NCBI RefSeq assembly: GCF_034190915.1
Contig: NW_026947484.1
Span: 136,994,982 to 137,058,981 of the forward strand
DNA from: Cavia porcellus
Taxonomy: Eukaryota; Chordata; Mammalia; Rodentia; Caviidae
Length of the DNA stretch: 64,000 bases
Reading direction: 5' to 3'
Within the stretch, counting starts at the first letter, position 1. Each line of letters begins with the position of its first letter. Below are positions 48,401 through 58,863 of the stretch, in pieces. Under the pieces are notes generated by a model. It was given only the letters and a program-made list of their open reading frames with translations, did no database searches and was not told where the DNA came from. A program made the position numbers and the translations under genes.

Positions 48401-51400
48401 AGAGGGAGTGACACCAGGCCTGATCCCAGGAGGCCTCCCGAGTGTCTGCCAGCCACAGACACAGCCCAGCACCCTTCCCCTGCCACCCTCTAACATCCTC
48501 CATCACGAAGGCGCAGTGGCGGAAGTTGCGCTCTTTTTGACTTTGTGATCTTTCCCCTTCCAGGCTGCCCTTGATTAGATTTGGCAGATTTAACAGATAG
48601 AAATACAGTATGAGTATTTCCAAATGTTACTTACTTGTGCACAAATTATTCATTGTTTATTCGAAGTTCAGATTTAACTAGCTGTCTTTTACTTGGAAAT
48701 CCTACACTTCATATTTATTTTAATTGGATCCCCCAATATAATAATGTGGGTATATTAAGAAAAGAAAGACAAAAGACCTCAGGAGAAGGTAAAGTTTGAA
48801 GACAGGGACCTACATGTCCCTTACTCCATGGTAGAGATCAGGAGCTGATCTTCAGAATGAGGGGCGGGAGGGATATTTTGGAGAAGGTTGAGGAGGCAGG
48901 AGCTTCTCTTGAGCGTCCTGGAAGGTATTTGGTCATTTCATTCTAAAAGAGCAAGGCAGAGAGGAGCAATGATCAAATCCTAACCGTTTGACTCCAAGAA
49001 GGAGTCAAAACAAAATCCTAGGAGGAAGGACAGGTTGGCTGAGAAGTACCCCATGACACAGCTCACAGGCACACTATCTCCAAGAGGAAGTTTAGAGAAA
49101 TAGTTGAACTTGGAGAATACATGGGCCTATTTCTGAATGACAAAATCACAGCTGCATCTGAGACAAACAAGAATTTGTACCTGGACCGAGATGACAAAGG
49201 ACAAGTCTGAGACAGACACTAGGCACTGCCTGCATTCCTGATTGTGCCAGGACAGGGAGGTGGGCACTCTGTCCAAGGACTCCAGGACAAGCCAAGCTGG
49301 TGGTCACATGGACTAGGCATGTGTATGACAACTCATCTAGGCCTGTCCCAGCCCAAAACCTGGAAAGTCCTCTGTTCAGTAGGAAATGGGCTCCTGACAG
49401 CCCCAGCCACTTGTCCAACCCAGCAGGCCCTAAAGGACCCCAACTTCCTTCTGGACTCAATTTGAATGGTTTAGGATTATATTTGCTTATCCATGGGGCT
49501 CTCCTTCATAAGTGAGCATAGAGACGGTGCAGAGCTGACAAAGAAAGGCTTGGGGAAAGAAAGCCTTGATTGGTTTGGTTTCTGAGCCTCTGAAACCAGG
49601 GCCCATCCTGGTTTTGTACGTAATCGCCTCTTCCTAGGATTGCTGGCTGGAGAAGTGTTTTAGTGATGCTGGGATTAGCTCCAGCCCGTTTTCCCCAAGT
49701 ACCAGGCCCCTGACCCCCAGCTCCAGCTGCTTCTCTGTAATTGCTATTGACTCACAAAGGGCAGCAGGCCCAGCACCCCTCCTGGGAAACGGCTACCAAA
49801 AACACCTGTGTAAAGAGTGCCAGTAAACACAATACCTCACATTTGTGGCTGTTTTACAGTTTACAAAGCACTTTCGTATTCATTATCTGATTGACTTCCA
49901 ACAGCCACCCTGTGATGTAGTTTTCATTGTTTCCATTTTATGAAGAAGGAAATAAGCTCAGAGAGGCAGAATGGCTTGCCAAAGGCCACACAGCTCTTAC
50001 CTAGAAGAGCTGGTCTCCAAGCCTATTTCCCTTAACATGAAAGCTATTATTTTGCCTGTTGCCTTCCAGGGACTGAAAGGTTAGGAACTGAAGGCCCAGG
50101 ATGCTGTTGTTAACTCCATATACACCTCACCTTCTCTCATGGATTGGGCAAAAGCCTGGAAGAGGGGACTACTGTGAGGACAGAGGGCTGCACAAGTGAA
50201 ATATTCACCCTGAGTGTTTGGAAACTGCCTAGACAAGAGAGTCAGGAAGGATCCTGGTGCAGGAGTGAAGTGAGAGATGAGAGCTGAAAAACAGAGCAGA
50301 AACACTCTGCTTCAAGGAAGCACTCAGGGACAAATACTGGGGGGCTTCAGGCTACTGTTGTTCTTTCTCTGGGCTTGGTCTTTGAACATACAAATTGTAC
50401 TAGATTATGTCTAAACTCCTCTGGTGATGCTGTCCTGTACAGGGACAAAGGAGTGGGCAGATTTTGGCTCATGAATGATTAGGCATTCAAAGTGTATGGG
50501 AGCAGTCTCCCAGGGAGCTTTGGAAGGGGCTTACCCTGGGCCCTGGAGCTCTGCAGGGATTGACACAATTCCCCTCTGTCCAGGAGCTTGGCCTTTGTAA
50601 AGATCAAAATTTCCATCAATCTATCAAGCTTTTTTCCTATGCTTAGTGAGAGGACCTGGGGCCTAGACCAGAACAATGAAATGACCTCTCTACTGAAGAC
50701 ACCTCCCGCATCCCATGTCTGTTTCTTTTGCAGTGAAAGACCTGAAATTGTACTTCATTATTGGCGGCAGTGGAAGCATCCTCATAGTCTTTGTGGCACT
50801 CATCATTTGCTACATCTGCAAGAGGAAAAAGCAGAATGGTAGGAGGCATGGTAAGCTGCTCCACTTTTGTGTTGCTACAGGCCCCAGCAAATCTCCATGG
50901 AAATATCTCGTGGGGAGGGTACCACTAGTCTGCAAGGAAGAAAAGATGAGCAGTTTCAGAATATCAGGTTGAAACCAGAGGTGATGGCTTGTTCCATTTT
51001 GTGGCTAGCATGATTTGAAGGAAAAAAAAAAAAAAAAAAAAAAAGCCCCACACAGATGCTCAACACTGACAAGGAGAGAGATTTGAGAACTATATCAAGG
51101 TTGGTCTTGGTGGGATCCACCTGATGAGATTCTCTTGGTGTAAGGGTGGTGTGGAGATGTTTAAAAGGGTCACGCATCTCTATGTGGGCAGAAAGGTTTG
51201 CCATATTTATGAGTAAACCTGTTGTCCATGGGTGGTGACTGTTCAGGACCAAGCTCCTAAGAACACAGGTCTAACCATGTCAGGCTACGAAATACACATG
51301 GGAAAACAATCATTCCAAAGCACAGTCCTGAGGTTATGAGTATAGTTCAGTTTTGCAGTCCTCTCCAAGTATGTGCAAGGTCCTGGGTTCAATCTGTAGC

Positions 51401-54392
51401 ACCACAAACAAATAAAACCTCCAAAACAGGGTGATCGTGTCCCTCTTTCTAGCTGACGTCCAGGAGGGATGTGTTAGGGAGTGTTGATTGCCAGATCCGG
51501 CCTGCTTGGCCACCCACCAAGTAGGAAAGGGTTATGCTCAGAGCAGGGAGTACGCTCAGGGAGCCTCTAGGTCATACAAAGCAGAAGACTGCAGGGAATG
51601 GGAAACCAGGTGTCTCTGCAGGTGGGATGTGGTGTCAGTCATCCTCTAACCACACCACCAGTGGGCTTCTCGGCTCTGTGCAGTGTCACACAGACAGCAG
51701 GCTTAGTTCCTTTGCATGGGTGACCCCTTGGAGTAGACCCAGCAAGACACATACCAGCACTTCCAGCAAAGTCTGAGGACCTACAAAGTGGTGGCCAGGG
51801 CACCGGTGTCTTTTGGATTTGGCTTCCTTCCTTCAGAAAACTAGGTTCTCCTTCAGTCACCTCTGTAAGCTGTCACCAGTTTGCCCCAAATGTTACCACC
51901 TCACTGCTTCCAGCACATCTTTGTAAAATTAGACTCATTTTTCCTCCAACAGTTGTTTTCACACTCTCCATCTTGGTGCTGAGTCTCAGGCCCTGTGGCT
52001 TCCTCACCTTGTCCCACTCAGGCTGTTCTCCACCCCTGGCCTTACTAAACTCCTTTCTCATCACCTAGTGTGATGGGACCACAGATTCTTACAAAGTAGA
52101 CCTCATATGCCACCCAAGACGAGCAATGGCTGCTCTCACTAGCCTGAAAATATCAACATGATAATTAGTTCATGTGGACTAGGCAGTCTCTTATGCCAGG
52201 AACTAATCTCTGTATTTTAGAATCACTATCTCATCTAGCTTTTAGTGATCTTAGGAGACCAAAAACACAAATACAGATATGAAATTCAAATTCAGTGAGG
52301 CTATATTATTGTCTTCAAATCTTCTATGGCCAATAGGCAAGACAGGAAGCCCAGGGAGCAAAATTTAAGGAGGGCTTTGCCTTGCTCTTGTAGGAACCTG
52401 AGCATGGGCCTCTCTTCACATTTTGCACTCCATGTGTCTTGCTTGCCTCGCCTTCCTCTAAGCCCTCAGTTGAGTGACAGGAGATGAAAATGGATAAAGG
52501 CATCCAATGAGCCTGGGGAATTCCTTGGCACAGATGTTAGGTGGCAGCTGCAGGCACTGGGGTGGACGTGCCAGGAACTTGCAATCTTGCTGACCAAGAC
52601 AGCTGTGCAGAGCCATAGCTAACTTTGTCTGTCCAACTCAGCCTGAGGATTTGACCACTTGGACAGTTATCCATACCTGCTCCCTGAACTCACAGGGCTC
52701 CTTATATGTGCCTCTTTGGTGGTCGTGGGCCTTTCTGGAGGCTGACACTGTGATTGGCAGTCCGGATCCATCTCACAGGCTTGATTTTAGACTTTCTGAG
52801 AAAAGTGCTTGTGTCTGAGTCATCATTTCCTTAGTAACTTAGTACTTAGTAATAGTTCCTTAGAACTTAGTAATAGTGCCCAATACCTAGAAGCCAAGGA
52901 ATGAACAGAGGAGGAACAAATGAGCAAAATGTTGGACAATCAGACTAATTAGCAAATGGCCAGCCCCAGATTGCCACATGGGATGGAAGAAAGGCTGCTT
53001 ACTGTCCCCCATCCGGGAACAGAGAGCAGGGGTCAAATTCCTCTTCATCCCCTCCCTCAGCATAACCTCAGGCACCTTGAGAAAGCAAAGTTGGCACAGA
53101 TGATGTGTTGTGTTCTTACTTAGAGCACTCAGACTATGATACACTGTCTGACTTCGAGGTTCCATGTTCAAAGCTGCCTAAAGGATTGGCATAGTCACCC
53201 TGCAGGCACGGGATATGCTCGGAGAGGAGCTGTGCTTCCTAAGCTGCACAGGCCCATAAAGATCCAGGAGATCATCCCTTGACCCCAAGGAGAATCTGCT
53301 CCTTTTGCTGCCTTTGCAGCTGGTGAAGATGGCCTTGGGCCCTGGGGCTGAATAACTCACTTGTTGCCTAGAGGCAGCCAGAGGGGCTCTGTAGCAGCTG
53401 GGCTTTGTCACAGTTTTCTGTGTGCCTCTAAAACGACACAGAAAAAACTGCATTATGATTAGACTTGTGTCTGTCATCATGGACAAAGCAGAAAATCCCA
53501 GAATGAATAGAGGAGTAAGCTTTCCCTGCAAGCCCAAGAAGTTGGGTCTTGCTGATGAAGTTCTGCAGAACTGATAAATTTCTAATGGCTAAAAAGCCCC
53601 TGTGTGTACTCTGGCCTCTTGGCCGAATGTGGGTTGCATGACAACAGAATTGGGTAAATGATAGCTCTACCACAGAGATCCGTTAGTGAGAATACAGTTC
53701 CTAATTGCCCCTGTGACTACTCAAACCTACTCAAACAATGGGTTCTAATAATGAGACTTACTCTTGGGGCATAAACTCTAGGACAGTGCAGAGGCAGGGC
53801 TCTGGGGTCTACTCTCTGGAGCCCTGCTGTGACCTCCTCCCCATGCCTTCTTCCTTTTGGCTTCCTAAGTTCTCCAAAGCCCGGGGAGCTTGCTCTGCTT
53901 TGTGATGAGCATTTCTGTTTCCCCAGTGCTCTCGGAGGAGAGGGACAGCTTCCTTCCCTTAACACCCCCAGAACAGCTAGCAGGGAACCTCACACCTAAG
54001 AGGCACTCAGCAGTTTCACAGACCACACTTTGCTAGGTTAAGCTTTGACAGGTCTTCTTGTTGCAGGTGAAGGGCTGGATATGAGCACCCACAGAAAAAC
54101 CATGGAGGAGGAAGGGCGCCCAAGGCCCTCCCCCATCCAACCTCCATCAACTCAAAATCCATTAGCCTCTCACCCGCCCCCGCCACCTAGCCATCGTTCG
54201 CAGGCACCTTGTCATCGTCCCTTGACTCCTGCCCACCACACCCAGCAGCAGCAGCAGCGGTATCAGAAGAGGCCTCCTGCAACAGGCACACAAGTTCGGC
54301 AACAGAAAGGCCCTCCCCTCCCCAAACCTCGAGTTCAGCCAAAACCTCCCCGTGGGCCTGCGGAAAACTCCTCATCCCCTGCCTCTAATTAA
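42358..54392 (+). CDS. CD2: CD2, T-cell surface antigen / adhesion receptor (five exons, complete)
   Basis: CD2 is a type I membrane protein of T and NK cells. It binds CD58 or CD48 on partner cells and signals through a proline-rich tail. The coding sequence joins 42358-42418, 42561-42863, 47134-47364, 50734-50850 and 54067-54392. That is 1,038 bp or 345 residues plus stop, against 351 in human and about 344 in mouse. Every intron is GT...AG and phase 1, the pattern of Ig-superfamily exons. Residues 1-20 are a signal peptide, about 22-121 a V-like domain without the usual disulfide pair, and 122-198 a C2-like domain with Cys133, Cys140, Cys180 and Cys197. About 204-226 is the membrane segment, followed by a KRKK stop-transfer and a tail of about 118 residues. 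Domain 1 retains the 'WGALGQD' and 'IKHL' motifs of CD2. I see no frameshift or stop. Introns are 142, 4,270, 3,369 and 3,216 bp. Identity is secure; exact mature N-terminus is inferred. Confidence 0.97.
42419..42560 (+). other. CD2: CD2 intron 1
   Basis: This is a short 142-bp phase 1 intron, GTAAGT at the 5' end and a pyrimidine-rich ...tttttcacag at the 3' end. It contains no repeat. Confidence 0.9.
42561..42863 (+). CDS. CD2: CD2 exon 2: membrane-distal V-like Ig domain (ligand-binding domain)
   Basis: The 303-bp exon lies between a tttttcacag acceptor and a GTAAGC donor at 42864. It encodes residues 21-121. Trp31-Gly-Ala-Leu-Gly-Gln-Asp, Ile54-Arg-Trp and Ile88-Lys-His-Leu match the framework of CD2 domain 1, which in this family lacks the canonical inter-sheet disulfide. 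N-glycosylation sequons are at Asn75, Asn96 and Asn107. The site equivalent to the single human domain-1 glycan (human Asn-Gly-Thr-Leu) reads Thr83-Gly-Thr-Leu here, so it is lost. Cys110 is an odd cysteine in a domain that normally has none. Confidence 0.96.
43143..43171. repeat. Perfect 11-bp inverted repeat in CD2 intron 2
   Basis: TCCTGGATTAA and TTAATCCAGGA are separated by GATGGCA. Confidence 0.9.
44270..44460 (-). repeat. MIR-like SINE, antisense (CD2 intron 2)
   Basis: 'aggattcaaacccaggactt' and the preceding layout fit antisense MIR. Confidence 0.45.
44750..44830 (+). repeat. DNA-transposon terminus, Tigger-like (CD2 intron 2)
   Basis: 'ggttaagtatcccctatcta' and 'cagaaattggatttttggat' resemble a common TcMar-type terminal sequence. 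It is only about 80 bp, so the call is weak. Confidence 0.4.
47134..47364 (+). CDS. CD2: CD2 exon 3: membrane-proximal C2-like Ig domain
   Basis: The 231-bp exon has a ttttcttttcag acceptor and a GTGCGT donor at 47365. It encodes residues 122-198. Four cysteines (133, 140, 180, 197) match the two disulfides of CD2 domain 2. Sequons are Asn135-Lys-Thr, Asn144-Gly-Thr and Asn179-Cys-Thr; the last overlaps a disulfide cysteine and may be poorly used. The order 'LTC', 'NGT', 'LNLYQ' and 'CTA.NKVS' is diagnostic of CD2. The domain acts as a stalk that positions domain 1. Confidence 0.96.
47955..48041 (-). repeat. ID SINE, antisense (CD2 intron 3)
   Basis: 'ggtactggggatcgaactca' to 'gctaatttatccccagccc' is an antisense, well-preserved ID. 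Confidence 0.9.
49836..50010 (-). repeat. MIR SINE, antisense (CD2 intron 3)
   Basis: 'tttacaaagcactttcgtat', 'ctcagagaggcagaatgg' and 'ccaaaggccacacagctc' are well-preserved MIR landmarks. Confidence 0.75.
50734..50850 (+). CDS. CD2: CD2 exon 4: transmembrane segment
   Basis: The 117-bp exon has a ttcttttgcag acceptor and a GTAAGC donor at 50851. It encodes residues 199-237: a short linker, about 22 hydrophobic residues with a Gly-Gly-Ser-Gly-Ser start and 'VFVALIICYIC', then the stop-transfer KRKKQ. Two cysteines, 224 and 227, lie at the inner membrane face; the human equivalent (from memory) has none there, so they are candidate palmitoylation sites. A second GTAGGA at 50839 inside the exon could act as a donor, but it would break the tail frame. 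Confidence 0.93.
51022..51044. repeat. A23 run (CD2 intron 4)
   Basis: A pure poly(A) run without a recognisable SINE body before it. Confidence 0.95.
51330..51418 (+). repeat. Old ID-type SINE (CD2 intron 4)
   Basis: 'ttatgagtatagttcag' and 'ggtcctgggttcaatctgta' with a CAAAC-rich tail mark a diverged ID copy. Confidence 0.6.
54067..54392 (+). CDS. CD2: CD2 exon 5: proline-rich cytoplasmic tail and stop
   Basis: The acceptor is cttcttgttgcag; the exon encodes residues 238-345 with TAA at 54390-54392. The tail is rich in proline and basic residues. The C-terminal block 'KGPPLPKPRVQPKPP' (318-332) retains the SH3-type Pro/Arg motif used in the family by CD2AP/CIN85-type and Src-family adaptors. 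The upstream CD2BP2-type repeats are altered: 'PPPPSHR' at 275-281 and 'PLTPAHH' at 289-295, where the human tail carries PPPGHR twice. A CAG run (54243-54257) encodes five consecutive Gln, 297-301. The membrane-proximal part (238-262) is poorly conserved with human. Confidence 0.94.
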
Positions 54393-54835
54393 AAGTGACT
54401 GGAACTATCCTTTTTAATAAAAGGCTCTGTGGATTCCTCCACTCCTACATGCAGGTCCACTCTTTCCTCGAGTGATTTCTACACAGGACAGGAGGTCCTC
54501 CCAAGCAAGGCTGTGTCCAAGTCACATCAGCACCTTCCAACTCAGCCATGTGATCTAATGCCTGGAATCTTTGGCTTCCTTGTGGATCTCTGTCACATCA
54601 TGGAGAGCCACAATGTGTGGATTTAGGGGGATGGGTGACAGAACATAAAAGTCTTAGCAATCTTCTTGTCTCCCTCTCAGATGCTACGCAAATGTGATAC
54701 ACCAGCTGGTTAGAGGGCCCGAGCATCCTATAGGTGGTCTATTTGCTCGAGGGACTAGGGTTCTTGTGTTCCCTGGTGGGCTCTGGTCATCCACCCTTGA
54801 GTAGGAATGAAATAAAAACTCTAATTTGACCCTGG
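54393..54835 (+). other. CD2: CD2 3' untranslated region with two polyadenylation signals
   Basis: An AATAAA lies at 54416-54421, only 24 bases after the stop codon, and a second at 54811-54816 after about 420 bases. The second gives a UTR length like the roughly 0.5 kb I recall for human CD2 and is the more likely main site. The first could give a very short UTR. The end at about 54835 is an estimate, 15-25 bases after the signal. Confidence 0.6.
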
Positions 54836-56084
54836 AGTCTGGTAACTGAAGAAAAAAAGCAGCTCAGTGTCTAAGAGAGGAAGCTGAAGACTGAAAAAGA
54901 GGCTCCTAGGTGTGACCACAACATTGGATTTAGTCACCTTAACTCATCTGAGCCACCTAAAGCCTGATTACCATGACCAGAACATGTCCCCATGTCTCAG
55001 TTGCCACGCCGGGCAGCAACCTATTTGTAGATTTCTGTGGTGCATTGAAACTCATATGCATACCCTTTAACAAGAGGCACCAGAAAAGCAATCATTAAAA
55101 CAAAAAAAGAAAGAAAAGCAATCATTTATGACCCACTTCCTTGGCTTTTTGGATGTGGTCATTATGATCTGTGCAGTCATCACTGAAAAGAGGAGAGTAC
55201 ATAAATACTTTGGGCACTGAGGGCCCATCAGACAGCACACAGAAGGGCAGACTAAGAGACGACAACAAAACAACTTGACTCAATCAAATCTTAAGTGTCA
55301 CAGTAACTAAGCAGTACTTAAAAACCAGACCACCCCAGCTAGCAGTCACACCAGCTGTACTTTGGAAGATGTGTGTATGTGTGGCGGGGGAGACAGTTTC
55401 CAGATGAAGTTCTAACAATAGGCTGTAAGAAGGTGCCTGCTTTGAAGAGCTGGTACCAAGTTTGTGGTCCCATTGCCTACCTGCCTTCCTCTTGACTTCT
55501 TAGGCTTGTTAACCCTTGTAAAGCCCTGGCAGGAAGCTCTGAGGTATAAACCACAAGCTCAGGACTTCCTGTGAGAGTTTACCCGGCCTCAACTTCTTGT
55601 TCCTTAGGATCTGGGCATGTGTTGTTTCAGAACCCAGGTCTGATCATTAAGGGCACTGAGAAATTAGACCCCACAGCCTCCTGACTTTCCAACACAGATC
55701 TAATTGAGTAACAAGCATCACAAGATCTGCCCAGAGGAGGAAGGAGGATCCTGGCGCTGCCTTCTCCTCACCCTTCATTGTGGTCCTGAGTGATGAATAC
55801 CATAGACCCTCCAGCCAGGATAGCTCCTAGGTCCATCCCTTCAGAAAGCTTTCCTGGCCATTCCAGAACTGTACCCTGCCCCTCTTCTTCCTTCGGGTGT
55901 GGAATACATGTAGCTGACAACTCTTTAATCCTTGTACAGACTCTGTGCTAGGCAAGAGGAAAGCAGAGGTGGACAATTGTATGTCTACTTTAGAGTGTCT
56001 AGGAAGGAGGGGGGAGCCAATTATAGGATGATGTAATAATGCATGATATATACGTTAGAGGGGAGTACTAAATCCCAGAGAAAG
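54836..56084. other. CD2 3' flank, no gene recognised
   Basis: An L2-like stretch is possible at about 55770-55960. A 15-bp repeat pair lies at 55082-55126. In human the CD2 locus control region lies directly 3' of the gene, so this flank is the positional candidate here. Confidence 0.4.
55082..55126 (+). repeat. A-rich scar with 15-bp direct repeats
   Basis: AGAAAAGCAATCATT occurs perfectly at 55082-55096 and 55112-55126, separated by 15 bp of A-rich sequence. It resembles a target-site duplication around a bare poly(A) tail. Confidence 0.75.
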
Positions 56085-56265
56085 AATTTTTTCAATCAGA
56101 TTTTATTGGTTCATTTTAGATATACATAATGATCACATTCATTGTAGAGAATTTATGCCTGTACATAATATAATTTGATTCTTTTGTACTCTTACGTGAC
56201 TCTCCCTTCAACTCCTTCTCCTCCTCTCCCCATTTATAGAAGCTTTGTTTCCATATTTTTCTTCT
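56085..56265 (-). repeat. L1 3' end, antisense
   Basis: 'ttttattggttcattttaga' and 'acataatgatcacattcatt' read in reverse as an L1 3' UTR. Confidence 0.5.
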
Positions 56266-56519
56266 TTAAAGGAAGGATTTCGAATCCACATTGGGTGGTA
56301 GGACTAGGGTGACACAGAGGGCTTCTTGGAGGAGGTGACATTGAGCAGAACTGGTGAGGCAGAGGTGCAGAACTCTATGGAAAGAGAACTGCTTGGGGAA
56401 GGCTTATGTTTACTACCGGTTTACACAAGTATATTTTTCCTTTTTCAAATACTGAGTTTCATTGATTTTACATGGCACCATTATTGTACATAATATTAAG
56501 AAGGAAAGAAAAGAGAAGA

Positions 56520-56705
56520 TGGGCGTGGGGATACAATCCTGAAATTTCAGTACTTTGGAAAGCTGAGGTGGAAGAATCATAAGTTCAAGCCCAGCCTGAG
56601 AAACTTAGTGACGTAGCAAAATTCCTATTTCAAAATACAAGGGAGAAGGTGTGGGGATACAGCTCTATATAATGGCATTGGGTTAAATTCTTGCTAGTGC
56701 AAAAC
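56520..56705 (+). repeat. B1-ID dimeric SINE
   Basis: Diverged B1 ('gaaatttcagtactttggaa', 'agttcaagcccagcctgag') is followed by a decayed ID body and a CAAAC-type tail. Confidence 0.6.
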
Positions 56706-57320
56706 CAAACCAAACCAAAATGAAAACAAAAATGCTCTCAGTTAAAACAAATGCTAAGAGATAACTAAATTTTGGGGACCACTTCATTTCTTAGATGTAA
56801 AAATATGGAGAAAATACATTTTAGAATTAACAAAATGCCTAGTCAATAAGCTTCTTGAGAGCAACTGAGCATCTTTTAATACGGCCAATAGCACTCTATG
56901 AAACATATCACTAATCAGGTGGCTCAGTGAGTGGGTACAGTCCTGATGAAGGAAGGGAGTGAGGGTACTCAGCACCCCGTAAGACACACACCCACCTGCT
57001 GCCATCTGCACTACGATGAGGACAGCATGGGTCTTGCTAAAGATCTGTGAGATCATCTACCTGGTGACATTGTGTGACACCCATTGATCTTGTCCTGTAA
57101 CGTAGACTTTCTGAAATTAACAGGAAGGTAGGCCTTCTGGAATCGGGGAAGGACACCAGAAGAAGGGAACCAAAAGTGATGTATAACATATATGTATACC
57201 AACTCACCTAAATGTGTGCAATTATTATGCATTGAAAGTATACACCAATAAACTTTTTTAAAAAATAGTCTGTTGAGCTTGTGAAGAACCTGATGTTCAG
57301 TAGGTTAGTTGGCTAGAGGA

Positions 57321-57322
<2 letters not shown>

Positions 57323-57367
<45 letters not shown>
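57323..57367. repeat. (GT)n microsatellite
   Basis: A pure GT run of about 45 bp, directly followed by a degraded antisense ID-like body at 57369-57440. Confidence 0.95.
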
Positions 57368-57372
<5 letters not shown>

Positions 57373-57440
57373 TGGTGGTAGGGATAGAATGCAAAGCTTT
57401 GTACATGCAGGACCTACTGATTTACATTCCCAGTTTATTG

Positions 57441-58159
57441 TCCACATTTCTTAACGTCTCCAGGGAATGAGCATTCAAATATAGGTTTTTTTGGTCCTCA
57501 AAGTATTAAGCATCAATGAACATTCACACTTGAGGATTTTATAGATAATGAAACATAATAAAAGATAATGATAGTCCAGTTAACTAATCCTTAGCAGGGA
57601 ACTTTCCAGAGCAAAAAAGCAAGCCATGTTGGAAAGAAATACACAAATAATTTGTAGGACTGGTATTTCCTACGAGTCATGTGAAGATAGAAAACTTGGT
57701 TTCTTTGATATCCTATCTGCCTACCCCAAATGGCAGTTTAACCCTACCTGCTGACAAGCTTAGTTCCAAGAGGTTTCAGTTGTGATCTGGAAGCTCCCTG
57801 TTAGTATTCTTGTTTCTCTTCCTCTGTTCACATCTAACACTGTACTGAGATCCTTGGGGATCGCCTGGGCTCCTAGGCTGCAGTCACCATATTTCTCAAG
57901 GTCCCCCGTGTGTTTATCACCTCAGAGCCACTATGCCTGCTGTTGACATTGCCAGTACTTGTCACCTGGCTCTTTACCTGTTCAGCCTCTTCTTACACGA
58001 TTTAGGTAGAAGGTCATCTCTGGAGAGAGACCTTCCTTGACTTCTAAATTCCACCATAACATGATTCTTCTGAGCCCCTTTCATTCTATGCACAGTTCTG
58101 TGGTCAAGTACTGAGTAGTAAAAGACCCACTGACACTGGAGCCAGAAAGTTCTGAGTTT
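57441..58159 (+). other. Intergenic, probably L2-derived in part
   Basis: 57790-58110 has an L2-like pyrimidine-rich layout ('gagagaccttccttgactt'). No gene is recognised. Confidence 0.4.
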
Positions 58160-58500
58160 CTATATGGGTCAGATTTCCCATCACTGGGAACAAATACTCA
58201 ATACCTCCAATGGAGTCAACCTAATTTGACTCATGGTTTCAAGGTTTCAGGCTATGACCCACTGGCTCCAAGGAAGGAATATGATAGAAAGGCACACTGA
58301 AGCAAAGCTCCTCTATTCAAGGAGGCTGGGAATTAGTGCACAGGGGTAGAGCAGCTCCAGGGGCAGGCATCCAGTGACCCAGGACCCACTTCCTTCCTGT
58401 TTCCTAGCAACACATTCCGCTACATCCCCATGATCTAATTATCTCTTCTGGAGCCTCAATCCAGTCCAGTTGACAAATCAGATTACCTGGCATGGTATCC
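58160..58500 (+). repeat. MaLR-like LTR
   Basis: 'tttgactcatggtttcaagg', 'tttcaggctatgacccac' and 'cctagcaacacattc' follow the order of the other LTR copies. The ends are decayed. Confidence 0.45.
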
Positions 58501-58755
58501 TTTTCACTAACTGTACCATCTTGGGTGGTTTATTCAATCATGTAAACAATAGCATATTCATCTCTAAAATGAAGATGAGACTTTGCATGGTTAGACTGGG
58601 AGTTAAATGGAAACAATGTACTTAGTTCAACCTAGTAAATCCTAATATGCAAAACACATCCAATGACTATGGAGTTTGACTCTTGCTTGATGTTCAAGGA
58701 GAATAACCCTGGGTAATAAATATAAATTATCCAGTCATTGAAAAGGCACAGACTC

Positions 58756-58863
58756 GGGCTGGGGATTTAGCTCAGCGGCATAAGCGCCTTCCTTGCAAGT
58801 GTGCGGTCGTGAGTTCGATCCCTGGTACCGATAAAAACGAAAAAGACAAAAAAAAAAAAAAAA
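58756..58863 (+). repeat. ID SINE with perfect 16-bp target duplication
   Basis: The full-length body has a 'ggtaccgataaaaacgaaaa' tail. GAAAAGGCACAGACTC flanks it at 58740-58755 and 58864-58879, indicating a young insertion. Confidence 0.95.

Larger units (their letters stand above)
47365..50733 (+). other. CD2: CD2 intron 3
   Basis: This 3,369-bp phase 1 intron holds an antisense ID SINE at 47955-48041 and an antisense MIR at about 49836-50010. The rest shows no gene or recognisable repeat. Confidence 0.85.
50851..54066 (+). other. CD2: CD2 intron 4
   Basis: This 3,216-bp phase 1 intron contains an A23 run at 51022-51044, an old ID-like SINE at about 51330-51418, and a short local repeat of 'cttagtaatagt' at 52831-52882. 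No extra exon is evident. Confidence 0.85.

Noticed and set aside
50839..50844. Alternative splice donor inside CD2 exon 4
   Set aside because: Use of GTAGGA would shift the phase and destroy the conserved tail; GTAAGC at 50851 is stronger and keeps phase 1.
4432..57367. CRISPR-like spaced repeats
   Set aside because: The repeats are dinucleotide microsatellites and dispersed SINEs; none shows regular spacing, and the genome is mammalian.
58756..58840. tRNA gene
   Set aside because: The A- and B-box-like motifs belong to a tRNA-derived ID SINE with poly(A) tail and target duplication, not to a folded tRNA.
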